A stretch of DNA of 64,000 nt from Pseudoips prasinana (GCA_951640165.1 OX621250.1:12859501-12923500); one strand, 5' to 3'. Positions 10,901 through 18,814 are shown, counted from the stretch's first letter. The notes: generated by a model from the letters alone, not told the origin. A program made the numbers and translations.

Positions 10901-12730
10901 GGATCGTCTTACCCCAAGGGATCAACTCGTACTACTTTCCCCTACATATCACGATACATATATTTTGACCTCTGTGAACTATCTGATTATATGTATGTGT
11001 GTAGATACGAACGTTGGTTTCGAAATTTCAAAGAACGTTTTTGAAAATTTAAACAAAGTAAAATATGAGTATTTATTAATATGAGTGTTGTAGTAGCATT
11101 TTTAGAGCGTTACCATATTAATAAAGATGTAGCTACCTGGTAATTCTATGCAGAATCTGTCTAACCACGAAACGAACTTATTTTTAGGCAAAAATCGAGT
11201 TTGCCGTGAAGCTGGGTTATTCTGAGCGTCTCGCCAGAACAGCACTACAGCGGCTTGGGCCGGACCCGCCACGCAATGAGCTGCTGGCCGAGCTCATAAA
11301 GCTGGCAGCCAAGCAGCCGCCGCGTGCGCTGTCGCCGCCGCCGCCCGCCGAGCCCGAGCCCGCGCCCGACCGCGCGCCGCTCAGACACATCGTCATCGAC
11401 GGCAGCAATGTCGCTATGAGGTAGGAATGATCAAAGTCCGGAGCGCAGACATCATTCACTTGAATCCGTTAATTATTTTATTATCACATAATTACAAATA
11501 AACAAAATGATTACAATTCCGGCCACTAATTATTACGAGACAATCTTATCACGATCGACTCGTATTAACAATAGTGTTGTACCTAATTGTTAGGTTTAGC
11601 TCGAAATAGTTTGTTTTTACATAAAATTATTTTGTTTTAGTCATGGCAACAAAGAGCTGTTCTCCTGTCGCGGCATCGAAATCTGCGTGGAATGGTTTCG
11701 CGCTCGCGGACACACAGAGATTACCGCCTTCGTGCCCAAGTGGCGCAAAGAGGCGTCGCGACCCAACAACCCCATCGCCGATCGAGACGCGCTCGAGCGG
11801 CTCGAGCGCGACCGCGTGCTCGTGTACACGCCGAGTAGACTGCTCGGCGGCAAGCGCCTCGTCTGCTACGACGACCGGTACATCCTGCGCCTCGCCGCCG
11901 AGACCGACGGCATCGTCGTCTCCAACGACAACTATCGCGACCTCGCCGTGGAGAACCCGGACTTTCGGAAGGTAGTCGAGGAGCGGTTGCTAATGTACTC
12001 GTTCGTCAACGATCGGTTCATGCCGCCGGACGACCCGCTCGGGCGCTCGGGGCCAACTCTCGACGCGTTCCTGCGCGCGCCACCGTCGAGGGCCGAGCCG
12101 CCGCCCGCCTGCCCATACGGCCGCAAGTGCACGTACGGCAACAAGTGCAAGTTCCACCACCCCGAGCGCGCCGGCCGCCCGCACAAGTCCGTCGCCGAGA
12201 AGCTGTCCGAGCGAGCCGCACGCACTCTGCGCGCGCGGGACTTGCACACGGTGAGCCTGCCGCCCGGCGGCCGCGCGCCCGACGTCAAGCGCCCGCTCGC
12301 GCGCGCCCACTCCGCCGCGCCGCGCCTGCCCGACGTCGCGTTGGCCACGCACTTCGAGCGCGCGCAGCTGCAGGGCGCCGCGGCCGCGCCGGGGCCTTCC
12401 CAACCCGACTCCAACCCACACCGCAAGCTGGCGCGCCAGCTGACGCTGAACCCCGGCGCCGACCCGCGCCTGGCGCCGCACGCGCTGGCGGCGCGCGTGG
12501 CCAGCGCGCCGGGCGGGGCGGCGGGCGCGGCGGCCCGCGCGCTGTCGCCGTGCGCGTCGGAGGGCGCGCTGGCGCAGTGGGACGCGCGGCGCCGCATGCA
12601 CTACCACCTGGCGGGCATCTTCCCCGAGGCGCAGGTGGGCGCGGCCATGGCGGCGCACCCCGACGAGACGGACGCGCAGGCCATGTGCGCGCTGATCCTG
12701 GCGCGCTACCGGCCCAGCGCGCCGCACTGA
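1971..12730 (+). CDS. ZC3H12: Regnase/ZC3H12-family endoribonuclease (last three coding exons)
   Basis: Coding exons are 1971-2147 (phase 0, ends CAG|GTAAGG), 11188-11420 and 11641-12730 (TGA 12728-12730). Earlier exons lie left of the window. Exon 2 starts with a UBA-like helical region ([14 protein letters not shown]), then a Pro-rich linker, then the start of the NYN/PIN nuclease with [10 protein letters not shown]. Exon 3 continues with [27 protein letters not shown] and SNDNYRDL. The four acidic metal-binding residues expected in Regnase-1 (the Asp of IDGSN, the two Asp of CYDD, the Asp of SND) are all present. A CCCH zinc finger follows ([17 protein letters not shown], spacing C-x5-C-x5-C-x3-H), and the C-terminus has an [13 protein letters not shown] helical domain. 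Family members cleave stem-loops in mRNA 3' UTRs to limit inflammatory or metabolic transcripts. The last exon is extremely GC-rich against AT-rich surroundings. The 9-kb second intron holds a Ty3 retrotransposon, a pogo-like element and a MITE. Confidence 0.93.
2240..2284. repeat. Short hairpin, 17-bp arms
   Basis: Arms 2240-2256 and 2268-2284 are inverted copies with one mismatch and an 11-base loop. It lies 93 bp after the Regnase exon donor. It may be a decayed MITE core. Confidence 0.6.
2285..3218. other. Intron sequence with no recognised feature
   Basis: AT-rich Regnase intron DNA. No ORF of note, RNA gene or repeat family was recognised. Confidence 0.5.
3219..3340. mobile_element. 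Palindromic MITE, family 'GTACAGACGCC', copy A
   Basis: It begins GTACAGACGCCAGCACATCA and ends with the complement, TGATGTGCTGGCGTCTGTAC. The inverted arms are about 43 bp (GTACAGACGCCAGCACATCA continuing into a CAATCTG...AAATT segment) around a short AT-rich middle. It is 122 bp long with no coding capacity. Copies B-F lie at 24687, 26609, 32182, 36067 and 37835. It is in the Regnase intron, upstream of the Ty3 insertion. Confidence 0.85.
3573..3763 (+). repeat. 5' LTR
   Basis: 191 bp, TG...CA-type ends (TGTTACGCGCC to CATCTTTACA), identical base for base to the 3' LTR. The first half is GC-rich and the 3' end is AT-rich, containing an AATAAA at about 3739 that probably serves as the poly(A) signal. 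Confidence 0.95.
3811..5790 (+). CDS. gag: Ty3 Gag-protease ORF
   Basis: The first ATG after the LTR is at 3811; the frame is open further upstream through the LTR but without a useful start. The first part is a helical capsid-like region ([14 protein letters not shown], then [12 protein letters not shown]). Two perfect CX2CX4HX4C zinc knuckles follow (about 4657-4698 and 4720-4761). A retropepsin-like protease has the catalytic motif [10 protein letters not shown] at about 4885-4914. Unspliced, the frame ends at the stop at 5788-5790 after about 86 residues with unusual composition (Ser/Cys/Leu-rich). If the segment 5533-6063 is removed as an intron, residue 574 runs in frame into pol. Retroelement Gag packages the RNA and protease matures the polyproteins. 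Confidence 0.88.
   Translation: MKRSARKKNRIMLKKSKPSESVTSTGNFSVDQVQVNMDDEDIHPNVLLERLLSTKLEGMVEKFCDQSRSIRNISGEKIIPAFDPDNHETNVKNWLAKIDQLGLVHKWNDYTKIVIMQTRLVGQAQLWFSRLDEYNYSWEQWKSLLISAFPRSFEYADMLEELVTRKKLNNETVTHYYHDKLAMCRRCRLDDAAALSCLIKGLPLDLQNNAKAFKCDTPEEFYSGYLFTFESYRHKTEMKNINPSYPRTSRFEPEKRCIPVTLPTSVPSTSRITTTPTFRRMNCFRCNSTEHVVKNCPVPDKRICKFCSEVGHNINRCPKIENLLQNSKGGAAPINIVQNLNDIYKKDVCVGKKSFSGYLDTGAQLNVVSLKMVKELGYIVRETEAFLKGFTGYSVPAMGQVNLVMSIDGLTFDTIAVVTHLELPANVDILIGQPIINAKGISLITTQDSAILKDETVLRNDLLDGKFAITSSSDVQLPPQASAFVEVNIVGNALENDVCTSPRFHNFNGKNFAIPAALLTGKKGYIRIYNMSQEQLFWKKDNLITRAVLCESMETNSTNLKNNDGESLQADKTKVRYFSCLINLSGALRLLFYFRCDTECPPLCSVCFCYLSVSVLLSDQTPTDSDVLIIPQTKVAGFCLYHLELSVSANYILYWYTIR
5533..6063 (+). 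other. Candidate intron between Gag-protease and Pol
   Basis: Directly after codon AAG (5530-5532) the sequence reads GTGCGT. At the other end a pyrimidine-rich run ends in TTTCCACAG at 6063. Gag-protease and pol are in the same frame, and removing these 531 bp (177 codons, phase 0) fuses them without a shift. The segment itself has in-frame stops beyond 5788 and a CTGT/TCTG-rich low-complexity stretch (about 5620-5665), so it looks non-coding. A second acceptor-like site (TTTATTTCAG, ending 5594) is nearby. Alternatives are an insertion of unrelated DNA or a separate pol start. Confidence 0.5.
6064..8901 (+). CDS. pol: Ty3 Pol: reverse transcriptase, RNase H, integrase
   Basis: The frame is open from 6064 to the TAA ending at 8901. 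There is no ATG near its start (the first usable codon in the region is GTG at 6112), consistent with expression as a fusion with Gag. RT motifs are visible: [46 protein letters not shown], and the catalytic FMDD at about 6796-6807. RNase H starts around [13 protein letters not shown] with a [12 protein letters not shown] segment. Integrase has an HHCC zinc domain ([12 protein letters not shown]...CLDC), then catalytic Asp in HIDHMGPFP, Asp in IVSDRGLSF and Glu in GQVERVNRT. The C-terminal GPY motif is AGPYKI. No frameshifts are seen, so the enzyme could be active. Confidence 0.93.
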   Translation, partial: RPELIQLRTQPYTILQVKSILELAPEQTLHYLCTCKIGDIPLSNIDIGELLPYGKAKLFELLLKYKDCFASDTNDLGQTTLSEMTIQLTSNIPVFHKPYRLAPKELEIVRSKVKDLLDAGIIKESESNYASPVILVKKKNGDSRLCVDYRALNAITIKDRFPLPHIDDQLNKLAGKCLYTSLDLAQGYHQIPLSADATKYTAFITPDGQWEYKRVPFGLANAPAVFQRTIYKLLGSLRYEEVLTFMDDLLLPSSDVDSGLIILEKVFTLLRQANLKLNLRKCAFLKSEVNYLGHVVTPDGIRPGDRKLDAVNNFPTPVNVHQVRQFIGLCSYFRKFINNFAIIARPLTELTKSCVPWIWQEIQNEAFLKLKSLLVNKPVLALHNREYETEIHADASKMGIAGILLQKQPDNDLKPVIYFSRVTTKEEMNYHSYELETLAVVESLKRFKIYITGIHFKVVTDCSAVRSTFTKKDLVPRIARWWLQIQDFDMEVVYRPGANMRHVDALSRNPVSAIMNVEEVNDWFLTAQLQDEQLQSIYKQLKSGNPNNDVKINFCISNNRIYRKTIHGERLVVPKAARWRIMKMFHDDIGHVGLKKCDEAIKADYWFSRMTRFIRKYVEACLDCLFKKGNYGKVAGKINPINKPDEPMHTVHIDHMGPFPKSRKGNQYVLVIIDSFTKFVAVRSAKSLRSTETVSILREIFSILGYPNRIVSDRGLSFTSRYFKEFCTNHKIHHTLNAIAVPRANGQVERVNRTLLNALRTANKEHSTWDDAIPEIVMGINHTVQDTTKFSPYELMFSHKKSVVPDLMGKNLVVDCKERRKKANENIRRKQKYMSIKCNENRKEARKYLKGALVLWNNAYTSCETGVNRKIDKLYAGPYKIVQVCSNDRYKIRSIKGMKGYKKFVAMVPADALRPYKSSVNYDTDSVDSDKDVVDTQDLIDLLES
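9032..9222 (+). repeat. 3' LTR
   Basis: Identical to 3573-3763 over 191 bp and followed by the CTAG target duplication. Confidence 0.95.
9227..9633. other. Intron sequence after the Ty3 insertion
   Basis: No gene is seen. A pair of inverted words, TGTTACACCT near 9420 and AGGTGTAACA near 9464, followed by a purine run (GGGGAGGAG), could be the relic of an older retroelement. This is too little to call. Confidence 0.3.
9634..10942 (-). mobile_element. TA-flanked pogo-like DNA transposon, degraded (1309 bp)
   Basis: Terminal inverted repeats of about 28 bp (left GGGGAAGGTAGTACGAGATG, right the complement with three or four differences) are flanked by TA on both sides (9632-9633, 10943-10944). 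This is the target duplication of the Tc1/mariner/pogo superfamily. The GTAAGATGATCC-type words recur inside (around 9846 and 9869) as subterminal repeats, possibly transposase binding sites. Only the C-terminal part of a transposase remains, on the minus strand. It lies in the Regnase intron. Confidence 0.75.
10202..10623 (-). pseudogene. C-terminal fragment of a pogo/Tigger-like transposase with a PHD-like zinc finger
   Basis: Reading the minus strand, a basic segment (residues [17 protein letters not shown]) is followed, after a one-base deletion in an A-run near 10425, by a Cys/His-rich finger: [14 protein letters not shown], then [16 protein letters not shown], then IICDLC, stop at 10202-10204. 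A W-x-H-x2-C finger of this kind is common at the C-terminus of insect pogo/jerky-type transposases. The catalytic DDE core is missing, so the element cannot mobilise itself. The assignment rests on the finger pattern and the TA-flanked ends. Confidence 0.6.
10945..11187. other. Intron remainder before Regnase exon
   Basis: No feature apart from the polypyrimidine tract and TTTTTAG acceptor at 11187. Confidence 0.5.
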
Positions 12731-13848
12731 GCGCGTGGCCGCCGAGGGAGTGTCACCGCCGGTTTTGTAACAAAATCGCGCGAGTCGGAATCTCTAGGCC
12801 GAGCCACGGCGCGGGCGAGCCTCGCTCCCGCCCGGACGGAGCGCCGGCGTCGCCGAGCCGTCGAATTAGGCATTTACGTTATGTATACTTCTACGACGAT
12901 TAGTCGTCCGCTTCTGAGAAGCGGCCGAATATAATTATGTTATTATCGTTTCTAATAGTCTAGTAATGTACAAATATATTATACTACCGCGTAGTTTACT
13001 TAATCGCTCGGCTACACTGGCGATTTCAACCACTCGTTTTTCATTCCTATAATCTTCCAGTGAATCTATTTCACGTCTTATGTATCGTAATATTTATAAA
13101 AGTTGAAACTCTTGCTTGTATTAAAAGCGAATGTATAAATAAAAATCTAATAGAATTGTGATGGCTTCAGAAATTACTGTGTACCAATAAAAAATAAAAA
13201 GTAATTGTAGTAAGCAGAGATTTATGATTTAAATTTCACTAGAAATTACCGCAAATGTGATTAATAAATATTTCTATGTATAAAAGTATGATTAGAAAAG
13301 GCACCATGGTTATGGTAACATTCATGTATAGACCACTTTCCAATAGCACAGAAATCTTCACTAATGTTTCTTGGTTTATTTAGTATATTAGGTATAAGCA
13401 ATGGCCAGCTATAATTGACTACTTTAGTCATTATTGTAGGTAGAACATTGAACCAATCTGTTGTTTGATTTTTATTAAATTGAACTGTTAAAAAAACTTA
13501 AATGCAATGCATAAATTGAAAATGTAAGATAAATATATCTACTCGCATGCAATACTTCATAGAGTGTTTGTTGTTATGTTTGTATAGATGCATTTTGTGG
13601 AGTATTGTGTGTGTAATTTAGTGTAGTTAGTTAATCAAATTTTACCTGAGTTACATGTTGTATGGTAATGTAATTAAGGTAAACTTTGAAGATAGTAATG
13701 TGAAGTGTTGAGGGATAGCTGCTTTTTATTTTGCTTGACCACTCAGACATATCCCAAACATTTCTGTTACTGTATGATTTACATTCCTTGTGGAATGCTA
13801 ACATATTATGTCTTTTTTGACATTATAGTTAATAATTAATATTTTATG
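12731..13848 (+). other. Probable Regnase 3' UTR
   Basis: The sequence from the stop to the AATAAA at 13849 has no ORF. It starts GC-rich and becomes AT-rich after about 12900. Earlier AATAAA-like hexamers occur near 13137 and 13186, so shorter 3' ends are possible. Confidence 0.5.
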
Positions 13849-13854
13849 AATAAA
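13849..13854 (+). terminator. Candidate Regnase poly(A) signal
   Basis: AATAAA on the plus strand, 24 bp before the stop codon of the opposing p38 gene. Cleavage 10-30 bases downstream would fall inside or next to that gene's last exon. Confidence 0.45.
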
Positions 13855-13876
13855 GCATCTTCCTCATTCAAAATAG

Positions 13877-13882
13877 TTTATT
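13877..13882 (-). terminator. Candidate RPP38 poly(A) signal overlapping the stop codon
   Basis: TTTATT on the plus strand reads AATAAA on the minus strand. It includes the TAA stop (13880-13878), so the 3' UTR would be only a few tens of bases and would overlap the Regnase 3' end. Confidence 0.45.
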
Positions 13883-15631
13883 TCTTTTTAACCCTGTTTG
13901 GATTGTTTGATATTCTCTTCATAACCATCTTCATGTAAGCTTTTCTGTCCAATTTTTGAGGCATTTTCTCTGAAAATTCGATAAAATCTTGTCCAACGAA
14001 TTTGTTTGTAGTTTTTGATACCTTTCCTTCTGATGATGGTACAAATACTCTGGTCTTTTTGTTAGTTCTATAGAGGAGAGGAAATTTATTTATAGTTTTC
14101 ATAGTGGTAATACCTTTTTTGTCTATTACATCATCAGTATCCATTTTCTCTTCTTTAATGTTGATATTATTTTCTTGTAGAAAACTATGTTTAGGCTGTT
14201 CATAGTTTTTAGCTATTTCAATGATTTCTTTCTGAAGATCCAAAAGATAGCCACATTGGACTCCTAAACAACTTGTTGGTATACCAAAATAAGCCGAACT
14301 ATTTTTTCTTAGATCAGTTAAGCATAGAACAGGCACTTCCTTAGCAGTACACAGCTCTATGACTGGTTGTACTATGGTTCTTGGGTTTACTGAAGCTTCA
14401 ATGATGATGGCTGCACATTCAGCATTGTTTACAGCAGTGCTACATTCATTGATTCCGAAGAATAGTCCATCCACTTTTCTATAATAAAATAGGCCTAGTT
14501 AGTAAAATGAATACTTGGTAGTGTTCAAAATTTATGTTTCTGTTTTCTTTTTTTAAACAATACCAGCAATAGGTAATTGTTCCTATGTTGCAGGGTACTA
14601 TATAAATATATAATTGACATACATAAGCTACAAAAAAAATTTATAACTACTTATGGGTCACAAAAATAGTTGTCCCGTTTGGGAATTGAACCCGAACACA
14701 AAGTGGCGAGGTGACATTCTTAACCTTAACACATACAGTGAAATAACAGATCAACATCATCATCATATCAGCCGAAAGACGTCCACTGCTGGACAAGACA
14801 AGGATCTCCACAATAGGCAGTCCTGTGCTGCCCGTATCCAGCGGCTTCCCGCACAAGATCATCGCTACACCGTGTAGGAAAATAACAGATAGTCCCTGAT
14901 GATTCATACAAGCAAAATGAAAGTTGTGTTAACAGAAATATTAAATACTAGCAACACATCTTGAATTTGCACAGATTACTTTTAAAGGCTAGTTTGTGAT
15001 ACTATTTATTTAATATATTTTTTTTAGATCTTGGGTGTTTGAAAATAAAACAAGTCTCAATTTTACTCACTGATAATGTAGCATTATATAGGTGAAACTA
15101 TATTTTAAATCAGTTAAGTTGTTTTTGAGTAGTACAACCCTAAGACGACCCACTGACTCAACCCTAAGAAGACCCACTGACTCAACCCTAAGAAGACCCA
15201 CTGACTGTTCATCTATTCCAAACTTACAAAAATAATAACTTAATAATATGAGTTATTTTAATTTTGTGATCCTCACAGAGTTTAATACGATTTTTTTTTG
15301 TTACCTTCGCTTCGGAGGTTTCGGCCTTTGTTCCCTAGGAATTAATTTCAATTCTTTCCACTTGAGTTTCTTGAATTCAGGTGTGTTGATCTTATACTGT
15401 TGCAGTGCTGTCCCTAACCTCTTTCCTTGATCTTCGTTTATCTCAGGCCTGCATAGACAAACGGTAAAGATTGGATAATATATACTTACAAATTCGACTG
15501 TAAAAGTTGCTTAAAAAACGTAATTCTTACCAAAATGCCTGATCAGGTCGACCAAGTACATTTTTTATGGTTTTCTTCATTTTTCCTTTACTAATAGTAT
15601 TTTTTTTCTTTTGCAATGTTGTAGCCTCCAT
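13878..15631 (-). CDS. RPP38: RNase P/MRP protein subunit p38 (Rpp38), complete
   Basis: Three exons on the minus strand: 15631-15531 (ATG at 15631-15629), 15448-15305 and 14478-13878, all with GT-AG junctions and matching phases (2, 2). They give 281 residues, close to the roughly 283 of human RPP38. The N-terminal exon is basic (LQKKKNTISKGKMKK). The last exon carries an L7Ae-like fold: GLFFGINECSTAVNNAECAA, then AIIIEASVNPRTIVQPVIEL, then CTAKEVPVLCLTDLRKNSSA and GIPTSCLGVQCG. The tail is Lys-rich. The family binds kink-turn RNA in RNase P and RNase MRP in the nucleolus for tRNA and rRNA processing. Intron 2 holds a SINE, an RTE LINE fragment and a 24-bp tandem repeat. The gene converges with Regnase. 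Confidence 0.85.
14645..14756 (-). repeat. tRNA-derived SINE fragment
   Basis: On the minus strand a B-box-like GGGTTCAATTCCC is followed by ACAACTATTT and a GACCCATAAGTAGTT tail. This matches the end of the SINE at 58265-58400. It lies in RPP38 intron 2. Confidence 0.6.
14757..14880 (-). repeat. RTE-type LINE 3' fragment
   Basis: It shares ATATCAGCCGAAAGACGTCC and the following GGATCTCCACAA block with 33497-33750, where the complement encodes an FIQQWTSFG-stop C-terminus typical of RTE elements. Only the last roughly 120 bp are present. Confidence 0.65.
15135..15206. repeat. 24-bp tandem repeat, three units
   Basis: Three head-to-tail units of CAACCCTAAGAAGACCCACT plus GACT; the first has one substitution. 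It lies in RPP38 intron 2. Confidence 0.85.
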
Positions 15632-16676
15632 TAGAAAAAAGCTCTTGTATTAATCAACAATACAATATAAAACACAAAATATTATTTTTAATTCAAACAA
15701 TAATATACCTAACCTCAAAACTAGCGAAATGTTTGATTTTCGATGGACTAAACTGACATAATTTTGATTAATGTTGCAAGCGTTCAAAAAAAGTGTTGCA
15801 ATACAATCAATTTAATCGATTTTATTTATTAATCGATTTGCACTAAAAGAGCAATATGAAAAGGATTGATTAAATCTTCCTCAAATATAAATTCCTAATA
15901 ATAGCTTTTTAATTAGGCAAAACTTCCGGTAGGTATACTAACTTTATGGGCAAAACAAACCATTTAACGCTTTTTAGATGGGGGTTTGTTGATAATTGTG
16001 TCCAAAAGTAATAGCAGTGATAACACAGTGAAATTAATCCCAAACATTTTGAGGATTTGAGCATTAATTGCTAATTAAAGAAGATTATACCTACAACACA
16101 TTTACATTTTCAAATTTAATTTGATAAGATATTTTTCGAAGGATATTTTATTTGGGAAGGTTACAGCTACATAAAAACGTTTATACAAATTATGATAATT
16201 AAATGCCAATTCCTTAGGTTATGTCTAAAACTCCGTAAGTATATTACGTATGTAGATTTCTGATTATTATTCCAGCTTCATGAGACTGCATATACATATA
16301 AGCAACCGCGAAATGATGCAGACATATGTACATACTTATGTGAAGGAGTAAGGAGCTAATTGCTGCGCAAACCTCCTGCCTCACTGTTGCAATGTTTATT
16401 GAACCACGAAATGTTTGAGTGCAAGTATGACGGACTCTCATTTCTGATTAAATCAAAGAGGGGTAATACTCGACTTGATTTAATTCTTCAAATAGTGTTT
16501 TTTCAGGTGTGCAGTAACATGCATCTTCGGTGGGACATCAATACAAAAGCGAGCACATACGTTTTGAACCTTTTTATAACAGTTTCTTGTTTCTCGCTAA
16601 AAGCCCGAGACCAAAAACTATGTCAGCATAGTTTAGTATTGATAAAGGATAGTGTCTGTAAGGTGTAGTCTTAGTT
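15632..16676. other. Region upstream of RPP38, no gene recognised
   Basis: AT-rich. Short ORFs on both strands around 16240-16670 have no recognisable content. The RPP38 promoter should lie just above 15631, but no standard motif stands out. Confidence 0.4.
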
Positions 16677-17091
16677 TAGGAGCGTGGGGGAATGGGAGCC
16701 AGCGAGTAATGAGAGTGGTTTCGATTTAGACTGATCCAATGCCTGTATTCCTGCAAATGGTGCTCGGGTATGTCCGGAAATGTTCGGTAACGGTTACCTA
16801 CTGCCGGCGACCTTGCAGTGCCCCACGATCAGTGTCACGAGGCGAATATGTGTTTTTGGCTCCATGGTTACAAAATGTTTTAAATTTCGTCTTTCAAGGT
16901 AAGTATTAAAATATATACATATTGAATTGTATCTACTGTAAATATATCACCATGTGTATCTAATTTACGGTGCTATTTGTCAAATTGGAACTAAGATTGA
17001 CGTGTATTTACTCGACGTGGATCCATGAATAGGATCCCATTACCCGCCTTACTTTAACTATATGTATCTATGACTTGATTTACCTTACCAG

Positions 17092-17226
17092 ATGCCACGA
17101 AAAAGAGACCGTATGACGTCAAAAGCTTCCTGGACGGTAGAAACATTAGAAAATGCAATCCAAACCCTTCGACAGGGCACAGAAACAGTAACAGTGATGA
17201 AGATGGCAGGCAGAATATTGAAGAAG
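17092..17226 (+). pseudogene. Psq-type helix-turn-helix remnant of a pogo-like transposase
   Basis: The peptide MPRKRDRMTSKASWTVETLE, then NAIQTLRQG, matches the usual start of jerky/pogo transposases (MPRKR...KASWTEEALEKA). The frame runs on to a stop at 17278, but after about 45 residues it loses resemblance to the family. The DDE domain is absent. Confidence 0.55.
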
Positions 17227-17377
17227 GAATATTCTGGCAGTAACAGTCCAATTAATTACATAATTTTTATTTTGTTTTGATCCATAAGTATTAATTTATG
17301 TCAATGTTATCAATTAATGTTGTTAATTTTATTTCCAAATGTTTACGTTGATTAATGATAGGTTATATGTTTGTAAA

Positions 17378-17804
17378 GTACCCTGCAATGAAGGTATTCA
17401 ATTACCTAATGGAGGCATTAACTTAAAAAAAAATCATAAACATTTAATTATTCAAATTATTGATTTTACTAACTAGGTTCCTCTTATTGTAGAAAAGTGG
17501 ATGAACTATTCTTCGGAATCAATTATTGTAGCACTGCTATAAACAATGCTGAATGTGCAGCCATTATCTTTGAAGCTTCAGTAAACCCAAGAACCATAGT
17601 ACAACCAGTCAGAGCTGTGTACCACTAAGGAAGTGCCTGTTTTATGCTTAACGGACCTAAGAAAAACTTGTTTGGCTTATTTTGGAATACCAACAAGTTG
17701 TTTAGGAGTCCAACGTGGCTCTCTTTTGGATGTTCAGAAAGAAATCATTGACATAGATAAAACTATGAACAGCCTTAACACAGTTTTCTACAAGACCAAG
17801 TAAT
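17378..17804 (+). pseudogene. Inverted partial duplicate of RPP38 (intron 2 end plus most of exon 3)
   Basis: It matches the complement of about 14600-14165, beginning in the intron (GTACCCTGCA...CAATTACCTA) and keeping the TTGTAG splice acceptor before AAAAGTGGATG. It runs through NNAECAAI, EASVNPRTIVQPV and GIPTSCLGVQ. A 2-bp deletion at about 17611 (parent GTCATAGAGC, copy GTCAGAGC) shifts the frame into an early stop, and other substitutions abolish function. Because the intron was copied, this is DNA-level duplication and not retroposition. It lies inside the element 16679-18123, 1.7 kb beyond the 5' end of the parent gene. Confidence 0.88.
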
Positions 17805-18199
17805 GTAAAATCTTATTGAGGTATTTGAGACTGATTGTAAACAAAGAAAAGACTATATAAGTATTTTATAATACTATGGCTTCCATTTAACATATGGGGT
17901 GTTTTGTGGCTCCAATTACCCGAAGTGGAGCGAAATGGAAGCGAATCTCATTTTTTTGATTTTTGTTTCTCTTCATTGATAATGATTTCTTTTTCCTATT
18001 TTTTCTGTGATTCCAAGTAGCCAGATAAGCAACCATTTCTTTGATAATAATCAAAAAAAATATCTTCGTAAGTTACATGTTTTATTTTCAACCCTTAGTA
18101 GGTGCCAATTACCCCACGCTCCCTATACTTTATATCTTTAGCCGAAACAGTTTTGCACACAGTTAGCAACATGGTTTTCAAAATCTTAAGGATTGATTT

Positions 18200-18720
18200 A
18201 TGAGTAGGCCCAGATTATTTGCCACATGCACAAGTTCTATGTGTTTTCCGAATACGGTTATTCCGGTGGCATAGTCACCTACTGAATGTAGCTTATCTAT
18301 TTAGCTGCTTCAGTCCTTGTGTTTACTATGGTTACGTGATCTCCGTTGACGGCTTTTATAGCAGCACCGTAATCCCGGGGCTTGAAGAGAAAAATATATT
18401 TGAAGATCATCAGTCAGATGCAATTTCTTTTAACACTCGTAATATCGGCACTATATAAATTAAAGAGCGATGGCTCTAAAATAGATCCTTGGGGTACTCC
18501 CTTATTCCGGATAGCTGTATGCGATACAGATTTCAAACAATTTGCATTACAGATTTCTACATATTGTGATCAGTGCCTAAGGTAGCTGTCGAACCATTTC
18601 ACCACTTCCGGCTTCAATCCATATAAGGTTATCTTGGAAAGCAGCAGGACAGATTAATTAAGTCAAACGGCTTGGAGAAGTCTAGTAGAACCAGTAGCGT
18701 ACACATACCGCCATCCTGTG
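18200..18720 (-). pseudogene. Reverse transcriptase fragment of a non-LTR retrotransposon
   Basis: On the minus strand three RT blocks can be read in broken frames: LLVLLDFSKPFDLIN (about 18695-18650), GVPQGSIL (about 18505-18480) and DDLQIYF (about 18410-18388). The order and spacing fit a Jockey/CR1/R1-type RT. Several frameshifts and stops are present. Confidence 0.7.
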
Positions 18721-18814
18721 CTCCTAGTCTATTGTCAGTTACATCGATTAGAACCGTGTAGTAGGTACTACGGCCTCGGCGAAAACCCGACTAGGTTTCT
18801 GGCCGAACTTTATT

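Larger units (their letters stand above)
16679..18123 (+). mobile_element. TA-flanked pogo-like transposon carrying a host gene fragment (1445 bp)
   Basis: The left end GGAGCGTGGGGGAATGGGAG and the right end (complement GGGAGCGTGGGGTAATTGGC) form imperfect terminal inverted repeats. TA lies directly outside each (16677-16678, 18124-18125). Inside are a transposase-like helix-turn-helix N-terminus (17092-17226) and an inverted copy of an RPP38 intron-exon segment (17378-17804). No catalytic domain remains. The boundaries rest on short diverged repeats, so the element call is moderate. Confidence 0.5.

Noticed and set aside
11217..12903. Long open frames in other frames over the Regnase exon (for example 11932-12597 and 11990-12727 minus, 12127-12903 plus)
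   Set aside because: They are by-products of extreme GC content, have repetitive Arg/Ala/Gly composition and no domain. The Regnase frame explains the stretch.
14653..14907. ORFs on both strands near RPP38 exon 3
   Set aside because: They lie in an intron composed of a SINE and an RTE fragment.
17092..17280. A real short host gene
   Set aside because: The sequence is the N-terminal helix-turn-helix of a pogo-like transposase and lies inside TA-flanked ends.
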